Assembly (NCBI GenBank): GCA_937924675.1
Contig: CALEVL010000173.1
Span: 1 to 64,000, forward strand
Reading direction: 5' to 3'
Source: an uncultured Ignavibacteria bacterium
GTDB lineage: Bacteria > Bacteroidota > Ignavibacteria > Tepidaquicellales > Tepidaquicellaceae
Length of the DNA: 64,000 nt
The position numbers were made by a program, and so were the translations under genes. This document shows, piece by piece, positions 39,067 through 47,798 of this stretch; the first letter of the stretch is position 1, and each line of letters starts with the position of its first letter. The notes beneath the pieces were generated by a model. The model searched no databases, was not told the origin of the DNA, and was given only the letters and a program-made list of their open reading frames with translations.

Positions 39067-40494
39067 ATGACTATTGACCAAATATTACTGATGAGACATG
39101 AACTGATGCTTGTAGCAGTCGGTGTCATAGTTCTGATCATGGATCTGATGACATCTGCTGAGACTAAGCACAGGATCATCCCGGTTGCAATTGTACTATT
39201 CTTAGTAAATACGATAATCGGATTTCTTCCAATAGAAACAGGAAAGATTTTCGGAGGGATGTACAATACTGATGACATTACCATCTTGATGAAGAATGCC
39301 ATGAACATTGGCGTGTTTATTATTTTTCTTCAATCAGCAGAATGGCTGAGAAGGCATGAAGACAGGTTCAACAGCCACGGTGCTTACTTCTTCATTATAG
39401 TGGCTTCACTAGCCGGAATGGACTATCTGATTTCATCCGGTGACTTCCTTATGTTCTTCATCGGTACGGAGCTTGCAACTATTCCGATTGCTGCGTTAGT
39501 TGCGATTGAAAAAGCGAGAAGTAAATCCGCCGAAGCCGGTGTCAAGCTCATTCTCTCGGCAGCTCTTTCTTCAGGCATAACTCTCTTTGGTATTTCTCTA
39601 ATTTACGGAACAACCGGTTCAATCTATTTTGCTGAGGTCAGCAAAGCATTTGGCAACAACAGTCTGCAGATACTTGCTTTCATTTTCATCTTCGCCGGTG
39701 TTGCATTCAAAATTTCCATAGTGCCGTTCCATTTGTGGACAGCAGATGTTTACGAAGGTGCACCAATAAGTATTACCTCGTATCTTTCAGTAATATCAAA
39801 AGCATCTGCAATCTTCATACTTGTAATTCTTCTTTACAAAGTATTTTATGCAATACCGGATATCCGAAATAATATCCTTTATGCTACATCAGTTCTTACA
39901 ATGACAATTGGCAATTTGTTTGCGATCAGGCAGCAGAATATGAAGAGATTTCTTGCATTCTCTTCAATAGCTCAGGCAGGTTTTGTGTTTCTTGGTATCA
40001 TTGGCGGTACTCAAATAGGATTCGCAGCGGTAGTTTATTTCCTGCTTATCTATGTCTTTTCTAATCTTGGAGCATTCGGAGTAGTAGCCGCAATTTCCTG
40101 TGCAACCGGAAAGGAAAATATGGATGACTATAACGGTCTGTATAAAAACAATCCAAAGATGAGCCTTGTAATGATGTTATCACTTTTTTCGCTGGCAGGA
40201 ATTCCGCCTGTTGCAGGATTCTTCGGAAAGTTCTTTCTGTTCACTTCTGCTGCAAAAGAAGGATACTTCATACTTGTATTGATTGCAGTTGTGAATGTAA
40301 CCATTTCACTTTATTATTACTTGCTTGTCATAAAAGCAATGTTCATAAATGAGCAGGAAAACCCGATTGAAAGAATTGACAATGACATATATACAAAACT
40401 TGGTCTCGCGATTTGCGCAGCGGGTATTCTTGCCATCGGATTCTTCGGTTCAATATTTGATTTCATTAACAGCAAAACATTCGGAGCAATGTGA
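39067..40494 (+). CDS. nuoN: NADH-quinone oxidoreductase subunit N
   Basis: 475 residues, about 14 membrane helices. MFFIGTELATIPIAALVA contains the TM5 glutamate, and KISIVPFHLWTADVYEGAP is the TM7 lysine/HLWTPD-like region of NuoN. GIPPVAGFFGKFFLF marks the later conserved helix. It completes the membrane arm. Its TGA stop overlaps the GTG start of the next small gene. Confidence 0.95.
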   Translation: MTIDQILLMRHELMLVAVGVIVLIMDLMTSAETKHRIIPVAIVLFLVNTIIGFLPIETGKIFGGMYNTDDITILMKNAMNIGVFIIFLQSAEWLRRHEDRFNSHGAYFFIIVASLAGMDYLISSGDFLMFFIGTELATIPIAALVAIEKARSKSAEAGVKLILSAALSSGITLFGISLIYGTTGSIYFAEVSKAFGNNSLQILAFIFIFAGVAFKISIVPFHLWTADVYEGAPISITSYLSVISKASAIFILVILLYKVFYAIPDIRNNILYATSVLTMTIGNLFAIRQQNMKRFLAFSSIAQAGFVFLGIIGGTQIGFAAVVYFLLIYVFSNLGAFGVVAAISCATGKENMDDYNGLYKNNPKMSLVMMLSLFSLAGIPPVAGFFGKFFLFTSAAKEGYFILVLIAVVNVTISLYYYLLVIKAMFINEQENPIERIDNDIYTKLGLAICAAGILAIGFFGSIFDFINSKTFGAM

Positions 40495-40835
40495 TAGAGA
40501 TGGCACTTACCAGCGGAAAACATATTGAGAAAGAAGTTGAAGGAGTTCGATGCCGGATCGTTGAATCTGGTATCACTGAAGACAGAATGAATTTTCTTAA
40601 GAAACTTCTTGAGCACAATGGATATGAAGCTAAAGCAGAGAAAGATGTGAAGAAGGATGAAACACTTCCGGATACTTACACAATTGGTGTCACAGAGATT
40701 ATCTTCAATCCGGTGATTGCAGTCTATGAAAGAAAGCTGAGAACTCATGACGGAAAGATCGTCACTCCGCAGTACTGGCGGCAGACCGGTGAGGATATGA
40801 AGAAGTGGTATTGGAAAGTACAGTACGAAGAGTAA
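40491..40835 (+). CDS. Unknown small soluble protein at the end of the nuo operon
   Basis: 114 residues (or 111 if ATG 40500 is the start instead of GTG 40491), no membrane helix and no signal peptide. The middle reads TIGVTEIIFNPVIAVYERKLR, and the C-terminus is rich in Trp, Tyr and Glu (PQYWRQTGEDMKKWYWKVQYEE). I do not recognise the family. The start overlaps the nuoN stop, so it is probably co-translated with complex I; an assembly or accessory role is only an inference. It is not a NuoE, F or G fragment. Confidence 0.7.
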   Translation: MIEMALTSGKHIEKEVEGVRCRIVESGITEDRMNFLKKLLEHNGYEAKAEKDVKKDETLPDTYTIGVTEIIFNPVIAVYERKLRTHDGKIVTPQYWRQTGEDMKKWYWKVQYEE

Positions 40836-41032
40836 ATCCCTTCTTTTAAAGATAGTTTTCTCACTTCAAAGATTTCTAAATCAGTTTCCCGGATTTTACC
40901 ATTTACACTTTTTATGCAATTGATCATTTGATATTCTTTCAATCATAAAATTGTCTGCTCTATTTTTATTTGGTTAATCAATTCCATTTTATTTCGAGCA
41001 GCCAGAGAAGTATTTGTTGTACTTAAACACTT

Positions 41033-41620
41033 CTAGGTTTTATCAAATGAAACCTTTCCTTCCAGCCTTTCTTTGGTTCCAATTCCATACTGCATAATAC
41101 ATTTGAGGGCATCTCTTTTGGTAATATCAAGCCTCTTTACATTTGATGGATCCATAATGTAAACATTTCCGCTTGAGATTGATGGTGCACCCGGAACAAA
41201 CACAACAAGCATTCCGTCTTTCATTTCTTCAACTATAAATGAGAATAACCAACCGTCGTCAATCAGGGTCAGGCATGGCTTAAGGTCATTTCCCTGCTCC
41301 CCGATTTTTTCCGAAAAAAGGTGTTTGAACAACATATAACCTGGAACCAGTGTCTCAATTTTTTTAACAAAGTGATTTCCGAATCCGGATCTGATTGAGG
41401 CATACCCTGCAGCGATCACAATAAGTGTGAAGAGAACCACAATCGCCAAACCCGGATAACCAAATCCCAATACTGAACCCTGAGGCAGCAGTTGCAGAAT
41501 GGGCTGAAGTGTTTCCTTCAGGAATGAAGACATAGTTGACAGCAAAAACACAAACAAAAGAGTTGGAATGATTGTATATAATCCCTGTACAAAAAGTGAT
41601 TTGACAGTTATCTTCTCCAT
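41033..41620 (-). CDS. DUF502 family membrane protein
   Basis: 195 residues, two membrane helices (about 10-30 and 52-76). The pattern GLYTIIPTLLFVFLL near the start, the GFGNHFVKKIETLVPGYMLF stretch and the FVPGAPSISSGNVYIMDPSN segment match the DUF502 family. Function is unknown in bacteria; homologues in plants are COV-type proteins. It converges with the nuo operon, and no strong terminator separates them. Confidence 0.8.
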   Translation of the reverse strand: MEKITVKSLFVQGLYTIIPTLLFVFLLSTMSSFLKETLQPILQLLPQGSVLGFGYPGLAIVVLFTLIVIAAGYASIRSGFGNHFVKKIETLVPGYMLFKHLFSEKIGEQGNDLKPCLTLIDDGWLFSFIVEEMKDGMLVVFVPGAPSISSGNVYIMDPSNVKRLDITKRDALKCIMQYGIGTKERLEGKVSFDKT

Positions 41621-41863
41621 ATTTGCATATTGAATTAATTTGATGGGAAATTACTTCCGGGTAATTTAACAACTTACAGTTTAATAAAATATGCCAGAGT
41701 TCACTTCGGGTAAGCTGTTCAACCGTCCTTTCGATTTTGACAAGAGAAGGGAAATCTTTTGAAGCAAAAAGTCATTGCGTACATTTCTTACAGTCCCCGC
41801 GGTGACTAAGCCAAAGATCAATAGCTCCGGCATTTGATTTATTTGCATAGAAACCGGGATCAC

Positions 41864-42334
41864 TTATCTTGCAGACTTCCGAAGCTTCATGCTGGTAATT
41901 CCGTCTTTCTTCAGATAAAGTGTATTGCCGCTTGAAGATATTGAATAAGAATCTACCTTTTTAAGTGTGTTGAGAAATGCCTTTTCGCCATTCATTCCTT
42001 CTATACAGAGCATTTCGGTTGTCATTATATTTTCAGATATTTTCATTTTATTATCGTCAATTGAATAACTGCATGAAAAGCTATTGCATCCTGAACTGCC
42101 GCTTGCACTGTTATTCTTTGTGTCAAACTTAATGAAGGGCTTTTGGTCAGGAAAGAGATCAGTAAATGATTGTTTATTGTGCCGAATATAGTTCAATTCC
42201 CAAGTGGCGTCAAGCGCGGCAGATGTTGAAACTTCTGGATTCTCTTTATTCCTCGGTGCTGACGTTTTGTCGGAGGAACCGCATCCCCAAAATGCAAAGA
42301 TGAAGATGGTTAACATAATGATTCTTTGTCTCAT
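41864..42334 (-). CDS. META-domain (HslJ-like) lipoprotein
   Basis: 156 residues from the ATG at 42334, chosen because it gives a short lipoprotein signal peptide with lipobox FWGC (Cys 18); a longer reading to 42352 adds six residues before it. The mature part has ATWELNYI, SGSSGCNSFSCSY and MTTEMLC, the META-domain pattern of a single beta-sheet domain. Known relatives include E. coli HslJ, linked to heat shock and novobiocin tolerance. Likely anchored in the periplasm or outer membrane. Confidence 0.82.
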   Translation of the reverse strand: MRQRIIMLTIFIFAFWGCGSSDKTSAPRNKENPEVSTSAALDATWELNYIRHNKQSFTDLFPDQKPFIKFDTKNNSASGSSGCNSFSCSYSIDDNKMKISENIMTTEMLCIEGMNGEKAFLNTLKKVDSYSISSSGNTLYLKKDGITSMKLRKSAR

Positions 42335-42576
42335 AAGATCTGAAATAACCATTTGCTTTTATCCAAATGAGTGTGAAACTGAGATACTAATCAAACTATG
42401 CTTTCTGAAGGATCATCAGAGATTCAAAGTTGAAGCTGCCCGTTATTAGTTCAATAAGTTTGTTCTATACTGCTAATTACATATCACTATAATCATATTG
42501 GAGGTCCACCGATTTGCTTAGATAACCTCCAATAGGAATTATGAATTGAATAGATCAGCAATTCAGTTCAATTCAC

Positions 42577-44313
42577 TCACTTTTTTGTGTAGATCGTCTT
42601 TCCATCCTTGATCGTCTCCACCACCCTTATATCTTTGATTGTCATAGGATCTGCTTTTAGAGGATTGTTGTCAAGAATCACAAGGTCTGCTCTCTTGCCG
42701 GTTTTTAAACTGCCTTTTGAATCTTCTTCAATATATTGTCGGGCAACATTGATCGTCATTGCCTGAAGTCCTTCGTAGGGCGTTATCTTCTGATCTGCGC
42801 CGATGACTTCTCCTGCGCGGGAAACCCTGTTCACTGCTGACCAAAGCATGAACATCTGATCAATCGGTGCAACATAGAAGTCCGTATGATTTGTTGGACG
42901 AAGTCCTTTATCTATCGCATCGCGCATTGGACTGATGTACATCGCCTGTTCTTTGCCACGGTTAGCAATATGAGACTCAGCAAAGTAGTATGTATGCAGA
43001 GTGTAGAATGAAGGGAGTATCTTGTACTCAAGATATTTATCAAGCTGATCCTTTCTTGTAAACTGCGCATGGATCATTGTAATGTGTCTGTCCTTTGTCA
43101 GATCATCTTTTGCAGCAAACTCGTGTGCTTTTATGAATGCATCAATGGCACCGTCTCCGTTTGCATGGAGGTTTAGCGGAACACCCATTTCATAAACTCG
43201 CTTAACTGCCGGGTTAATGATTTCTTGCGGAGCTGATAGTTCTCCGGACCAGTTCTTCTCGCCTCCGGGACCGCCTGTCAGATAAGGTTTTGTAAAGAAG
43301 GCAGTCTTTCCCTGAGGTGAGCCGTCAATAGTGATCTTAACTCCGCCTATCTTGAAACCCCTGTCATATTTGCCCCATTTTTCAAGAGGCATTAATTTCA
43401 GGCAAGTGTCCAGTTCGGTGATGAAAGGGTACGCAATCACATCAATCATATTAGCACCGCTTTCTGTTGCTCTAAGCATTACTCTCAGATCATCAGCATG
43501 AGTTGCTCCTTCATGCACAGTTGTTATTCCTGATTCTGCATATATCATTTGTCCCGCTTTTGTCCATTCAACTTCCTGCTCACGGGTTGGTTTTGGTAAA
43601 CCTGCAAATACATTGAGATACGCTGTTTCCATTATCAATCCATAAGGTTCATCAGTGCCGGGCTTTCGCACAATCACACCTCCGGGAGGAGTTTTGGTCT
43701 CTGCAGATATATTGAATTTCTTGAGTGCAGCAGAATTGAGAACACCGCCATGCATGGACACATGTCCGACAATTACAGGGTTATCCGGAAATACCTTGTC
43801 AAGGTCATCACGGTTTAGCAATCGGCCATCCGGCATTACGTTTTCATCATAACCGTAGGCCTGGATCAGTTCACCTTTCGGTACATTCTTCTCAACTCTA
43901 AATTTTTCTATTGCTGAAACAATGCTCTCAACATCCTTGCCTGGTCCTGCTGGCGGAGCATATACTTTTACCTGATTAGCTGCTGTCAATGCACTGATAT
44001 AATGGCTGTGTGCATCAAGGAAACCCGGCAGAAGTGTCTTTCCCTGTAAATCCACCATCTTGTGACCCTTTCCGGCTTTCTTCATGGCTTCGTCCTTTGC
44101 TCCGACAAAGAGTATTCTGCCGTCTTTCACAACAAGTGCTTCTGCATACACAGGTTGATTACCTTCCATTGTGATGATGTCTCCATTGTAATACATAATG
44201 GCTACACTGCTGTCCAACTTTTTGTCGGAAGTTGATCGCTGTTGATTGTCTGAAGTTTGATTACACCCTCCAATTACAAACACTGCGATCACAATGAAGA
44301 TTAGTCTTCTCAT
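42577..44313 (-). CDS. Amidohydrolase-3 family lipoprotein (YtcJ-like)
   Basis: 578 residues. Lipobox VIGGC with Cys 17 predicts a lipid-anchored protein. The metal-dependent hydrolase motifs are present: LLPGFLDAHSHY (HxH), KITIDGSPQGKTAFF, LHANGDGAIDAFIKA and TNHTDFYVAP, ending in GKRADLVILDNNP typical of the composite domain. The family hydrolyses amide or related bonds; substrate is not predictable here. It stands alone, with 224 nt before the META gene and 419 nt before korB. Confidence 0.85.
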   Translation of the reverse strand: MRRLIFIVIAVFVIGGCNQTSDNQQRSTSDKKLDSSVAIMYYNGDIITMEGNQPVYAEALVVKDGRILFVGAKDEAMKKAGKGHKMVDLQGKTLLPGFLDAHSHYISALTAANQVKVYAPPAGPGKDVESIVSAIEKFRVEKNVPKGELIQAYGYDENVMPDGRLLNRDDLDKVFPDNPVIVGHVSMHGGVLNSAALKKFNISAETKTPPGGVIVRKPGTDEPYGLIMETAYLNVFAGLPKPTREQEVEWTKAGQMIYAESGITTVHEGATHADDLRVMLRATESGANMIDVIAYPFITELDTCLKLMPLEKWGKYDRGFKIGGVKITIDGSPQGKTAFFTKPYLTGGPGGEKNWSGELSAPQEIINPAVKRVYEMGVPLNLHANGDGAIDAFIKAHEFAAKDDLTKDRHITMIHAQFTRKDQLDKYLEYKILPSFYTLHTYYFAESHIANRGKEQAMYISPMRDAIDKGLRPTNHTDFYVAPIDQMFMLWSAVNRVSRAGEVIGADQKITPYEGLQAMTINVARQYIEEDSKGSLKTGKRADLVILDNNPLKADPMTIKDIRVVETIKDGKTIYTKK

Positions 44314-44624
44314 AAGAATAGAATTATTTTAAATTGTAACAAGAATTTGATCTTTGGAAATTGCTGCCATGAAATTCCAAATGCAATGTTTCGGAATTCA
44401 ATATTTTGAGGATGGTTTAACAGAGAGCTAAATCACAAAACAGTTTTCAAGATCACATTGCTATTCAGCTGTTGTGCCTTCCATTCAGAACCATAAATTT
44501 GAACAAACACTGCGATGCAAAATATTGGCAGGGCATCATAGATTCAACTCTAATATACTTGAGGTGAACTCAAATAAAAATCACTTTTCAGCAACTTCAA
44601 AGTCCAAGTAACTCTACGCAAGTA
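44314..44624. other. Non-coding stretch upstream of the amidohydrolase gene
   Basis: No supported gene, tRNA or conserved RNA fold is visible. It should contain the promoter of the amidohydrolase gene (minus strand), but no exact TAnnTTTG element is found on that strand. The repeats and terminator of korB follow at 44625-44730. Confidence 0.5.
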
Positions 44625-44651
44625 CTATTTCTAATTCCCAATTTCTGATTG
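44625..44651 (-). repeat. Diverged AATTAGR heptamers distal to the korB terminator
   Basis: Read on the minus strand the stretch is AATCAGA, AATTGGG, AATTAGA, AATAG: the same 7-nt unit as the arrays after korB and metH, with substitutions. It starts 4 nt beyond the base of the korB terminator stem, so that hairpin is bracketed by repeats. Confidence 0.6.
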
Positions 44652-44654
44652 AAA

Positions 44655-44690
44655 AAAGCGACATCCGAATTATTCTTCGAATGCCGCTTT
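44655..44690 (-). terminator. Terminator of korAB
   Basis: A 15-bp stem with two G-U pairs (44655-44669 with 44676-44690) and a 6-nt loop, followed on the minus strand by TTTC after the A/T end of the stem. It lies 42 nt after the korB stop, beyond a tandem heptamer repeat. No plus-strand gene ends nearby, so minus-strand use is assumed. Confidence 0.85.
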
Positions 44691-44706
44691 AACTTTTCAG
44701 AAAAAA

Positions 44707-44730
44707 ATTCCTAATTCCTAATTCCTAATT
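44707..44730 (-). repeat. Tandem heptamer AATTAGG x3 after korB
   Basis: On the minus strand three perfect AATTAGG units plus a partial one begin 2 nt after the korB TAG. The unit is the same as in the array following metH at 62752-62784. Confidence 0.75.
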
Positions 44731-44732
44731 GA

Positions 44733-45776
44733 CTAAGCAATCTCCCAGGTCTTATCTCCGGAGAGAATCTCATTGAGCGGAGTCTTTCCCTTTTTCTTAA
44801 GCACGGCCTCTATCTGATTAGCCATTTGAACTTCGTATGTCGGTCTGTCAATTGAATATAACACTCCAAATGGTCTCGGTAAATGATAGCCGTTGTGATT
44901 TAGATCTGTGAATGCCGCAAGCATCCCTGCTTTTACTTTATCCTTCTCATCATGAATCCACAGGTCGTTTATCGAACTTGTGCCGTCGTTCAGGTCAACA
45001 ATTGATGGCTTGAATCCGTCAAGCTTTATTCCTTTGTCTGCATTTTGTCCGTATACAAGCGGTTTGCCGTGTTCAACATATAAAGCTTCTTCCTTCTTTG
45101 TTTCCTTTTCAGAAAATACAAAGAATGCACCGTCGTTGAATACCGGACAGTTCTGATAGATCTCAACGAATGATGCGCCTTTATGAACGTGTGCCTGCCT
45201 CAATACTGCCTGCATGTGTTTAGGGTCACGATCAAGAGTTCTTGCAACAAAAGAGCCTTTCGCTCCAAGTGCCAGCTCAGCTGTATTGAACGGTTCCTCT
45301 ATTGATCCGTAAGGCGATGACTTTGTTACAATACCTGTCTCGGAAGTAGGAGAGTATTGGCCTTTGGTCAATCCGTATATCTGATTATTGAAAAGAAGAA
45401 TCTTGATGTCAAAATTTTTCCTAAGCAGGTGAATGAAATGATTTCCTCCAATTGACAATGCATCTCCGTCACCTGTCACAACCCAAACACTAAGCTCCGG
45501 TCTTGATGCTTTCAGTCCCGAGGCTATTGCTGTAGCCCTGCCGTGTATTGAGTGCATGCCATAAGTGTCCATGTAGTAAGTGAATCGTGATGAGCAACCA
45601 ATGCCTGAAATGAATACGTAATCTTCCTTCTTGAATCCGAGTTCAGGAAAGATAGTCTGTACTTGCTTGAGTATTGAATAATCGCCACAACCGGGACACC
45701 ACTTCACATCCTGATCAGGTGCGAAATCCTTGCTTGAAAGCCTTTCCGTGACTGGGTTGCTGTTTGTTTCTATCAT
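44733..45776 (-). CDS. korB: 2-oxoacid:ferredoxin oxidoreductase, beta subunit
   Basis: 347 residues. CPGCGDY (cysteines 27 and 30) and GIGCSS (Cys 61) supply cluster ligands, and VVTGDGDALSIGGNHFIH is the thiamine-diphosphate/magnesium motif. With KorA it converts a 2-oxoacid (2-oxoglutarate is the usual substrate of this two-subunit type) and CoA to acyl-CoA, CO2 and reduced ferredoxin. Five nt after korA; terminator downstream. Exact substrate is not proven by the sequence. Confidence 0.92.
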   Translation of the reverse strand: MIETNSNPVTERLSSKDFAPDQDVKWCPGCGDYSILKQVQTIFPELGFKKEDYVFISGIGCSSRFTYYMDTYGMHSIHGRATAIASGLKASRPELSVWVVTGDGDALSIGGNHFIHLLRKNFDIKILLFNNQIYGLTKGQYSPTSETGIVTKSSPYGSIEEPFNTAELALGAKGSFVARTLDRDPKHMQAVLRQAHVHKGASFVEIYQNCPVFNDGAFFVFSEKETKKEEALYVEHGKPLVYGQNADKGIKLDGFKPSIVDLNDGTSSINDLWIHDEKDKVKAGMLAAFTDLNHNGYHLPRPFGVLYSIDRPTYEVQMANQIEAVLKKKGKTPLNEILSGDKTWEIA

Positions 45777-45781
45777 TTGAA

Positions 45782-47638
45782 TTAACTATTTAAAAGTTCA
45801 TTGATTTTTGTTTTGATCTCGCCCGTTGTAAAAGGCAATCCTTTTATTTTTTTCAGTCCAACTGCCGGTATCAGAAACCTGTCCCTTATAATTCTTATCA
45901 ACTGTCCGTCATTAATTTCCGGGATCATTACATGTTTGTGATTCTTCAGAAGTTCACCGAGATTGCGGGGCATCGGATTAAGATATCTTAGATGAATATG
46001 AGCTACATCTTTTCCTTCTTCAAGCAATTCTACCATGGCACCTTTAGCGGAGCCGTAAGTAGAGCCCCAGCTCAATACAAGCACTTTTGCATTTTCATTT
46101 CCCGAATCCAGTTTCTGAAGAGGTATGTGATCTGCAATAGCATTTATCTTTGCTGCTCTCAAATGCACCATGAGTTCGTGATTATTGGCATCATAGGAAA
46201 TATTTCCTGTCTCATTTGCTTTCTCGAGTCCGCCGATACGGTGCTCAAGTCCGGGTGTTCCGGGCTTTACTCTTGGCCGTACAAATCTCTCATCTCTCCG
46301 GTATGGGTAAAATATTCCTTCTTCAGAATTTGGCTTGTCAGTGAAAACAACATTTATCGGCTGAAGCTGATCCCCGGTTGGAAATTTCCACGGTTCTGAC
46401 CCGTTGGCGATGTAACCGTCACTGAGAAGGATCACAGGTGTCATGTGTTCGAGCGCGATTCGGCAAGCTTCATAAACCGCTTCGAAACAATCAGCGGGTG
46501 AAGCTGCGGCAATGATAGGAAGCGGAGCTTCTCCGTGCCTTCCGTAGAATGCCTGCATAAGATCTGACTGCTCTGTCTTCGTCGGCAAACCGGTAGAAGG
46601 TCCGCCTCTCTGAATATTAATTATAACCAATGGTATTTCAAGCATTGTTGCAAGTCCCATTGCTTCTGCTTTGAGAGACATGCCCGGTCCTGATGTTGTT
46701 GTAACTCCAAGACTTCCTCCGTAAGATGCACCGATGGCTGCGCAAATTCCCGCGATCTCATCCTCCGCCTGAAAGGTACGGACATTCATGTTCTTGTATT
46801 TCGAAAGCTCATGAAGTATGTCAGAAGCGGGAGTTATAGGATATGATCCGAGGAACAGAGGACTTCCGGATTTTTCAGCAGCGGCTATCAATGCAATCAC
46901 TGCGGCATTATTTCCGGTAATATTCCTGTAAGTTCCTGCGGGAAGTTTTGACGTGCTTATCTTGAATCTTGTATTAAAGATCTCAGTCGTATCGCCGTAG
47001 TTCCATCCTGCCCTCAAAGCTTTGATGTTCGCATCTGCAATAACAGGGCTCTTCGCAAACTTTTCCTGAATGAATTGAATCGTATATTCAGGTGACTGAT
47101 CAAATATCCAGTAAAGCATTCCGAGGACAAACATGTTCTTTGATCTTTCTAGCTCTTTGTTGCTCAATCCAAGGTTTGAAAGAGCATCCTTTATTAAACT
47201 TGTTACATTTACTTTGTAAACAATGTAGTTGTCAAGTGAAGTGTCATCCAGCGGATTTACACCATCGGGGTACTCTGCAAGGCGGAGATTTTTCGCATCA
47301 AATCCTGCAGTATTCGTAATTATGATTCCGCCTTTTTTCAGATTCTTAAGGTCTGATTTCAAAGCCGCAGCATTCATTGCTACCAGAACGTCATATTCAT
47401 CTCCCGGTGTGTATATATCCTTACTGCCAAAGTGTACCTGGAATCCTGAAACACCCGCGAGTGTCCCTGCCGGAGCTCTTATTTCAGCGGGAAATTCAGG
47501 GAAGGTAGCAAGATCTTTACCGAGGAACGCGGCAGTATCTGTAAACTGCATGCCGGTCAATTGCATACCATCTCCGGAGTCACCCGAAAAACGGACAACC
47601 ATACTCTCGGCTTCAATTATTTCTTCTGTGGGTTTCAA
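45782..47638 (-). CDS. korA: 2-oxoacid:ferredoxin oxidoreductase, fused gamma-alpha subunit
   Basis: 618 residues. The N-terminal gamma domain begins with VVRFSGDSGDGMQLTG (about 14-29); the alpha (pyrimidine-binding) domain starts near 255 and has YPITPASDILHEL and EDEIAGICAAIGASYGG. This gamma-alpha fusion is typical of KorA in Bacteroidota, Chlorobi and Actinobacteria. It pairs with korB downstream. Reversible in green sulfur bacteria, where it fixes CO2 in the reductive TCA cycle; direction here is unknown. Confidence 0.92.
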   Translation of the reverse strand: MKPTEEIIEAESMVVRFSGDSGDGMQLTGMQFTDTAAFLGKDLATFPEFPAEIRAPAGTLAGVSGFQVHFGSKDIYTPGDEYDVLVAMNAAALKSDLKNLKKGGIIITNTAGFDAKNLRLAEYPDGVNPLDDTSLDNYIVYKVNVTSLIKDALSNLGLSNKELERSKNMFVLGMLYWIFDQSPEYTIQFIQEKFAKSPVIADANIKALRAGWNYGDTTEIFNTRFKISTSKLPAGTYRNITGNNAAVIALIAAAEKSGSPLFLGSYPITPASDILHELSKYKNMNVRTFQAEDEIAGICAAIGASYGGSLGVTTTSGPGMSLKAEAMGLATMLEIPLVIINIQRGGPSTGLPTKTEQSDLMQAFYGRHGEAPLPIIAAASPADCFEAVYEACRIALEHMTPVILLSDGYIANGSEPWKFPTGDQLQPINVVFTDKPNSEEGIFYPYRRDERFVRPRVKPGTPGLEHRIGGLEKANETGNISYDANNHELMVHLRAAKINAIADHIPLQKLDSGNENAKVLVLSWGSTYGSAKGAMVELLEEGKDVAHIHLRYLNPMPRNLGELLKNHKHVMIPEINDGQLIRIIRDRFLIPAVGLKKIKGLPFTTGEIKTKINELLNS

Positions 47639-47761
47639 AAGTTTATATAGATTTTAGTTTTGCGTGAAATGAAAAATGTGAATATTGAATACTATAAAAT
47701 TAAGGAATGGCGGGAAGATATTGAAGTCATTTAAAAATATCGCAGAAGTTTTTGACAAGAA

Positions 47762-47787
47762 GATGGCACCCCAGACGAAGTGCCATC
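47762..47787 (-). terminator. Possible terminator of the DHOD-like gene
   Basis: GATGGCAC and GTGCCATC form an 8-bp perfect stem around a 10-nt loop, starting 12 nt after the minus-strand stop at 47799. The following sequence (TTCTTGTC) is only weakly U-rich, so termination may be partial. Confidence 0.6.
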
Positions 47788-47798
47788 AAATCTTCCGA

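Noticed and set aside
41006..41034. 10-bp hairpin at the DUF502 stop as terminator
   Set aside because: It overlaps the stop codon, is A/T-rich and is not followed by a U-run on either strand.
41681..41863. 60-codon frame between the META and DUF502 genes (minus strand)
   Set aside because: No ribosome binding site, no recognisable composition, and no support beyond being open. A 7-bp hairpin (41648-41667) nearby is also unexplained.
44625..44730. CRISPR-like array
   Set aside because: The repeats are 7 nt without spacers, so they are simple tandem heptamers. No cas gene is in the window.
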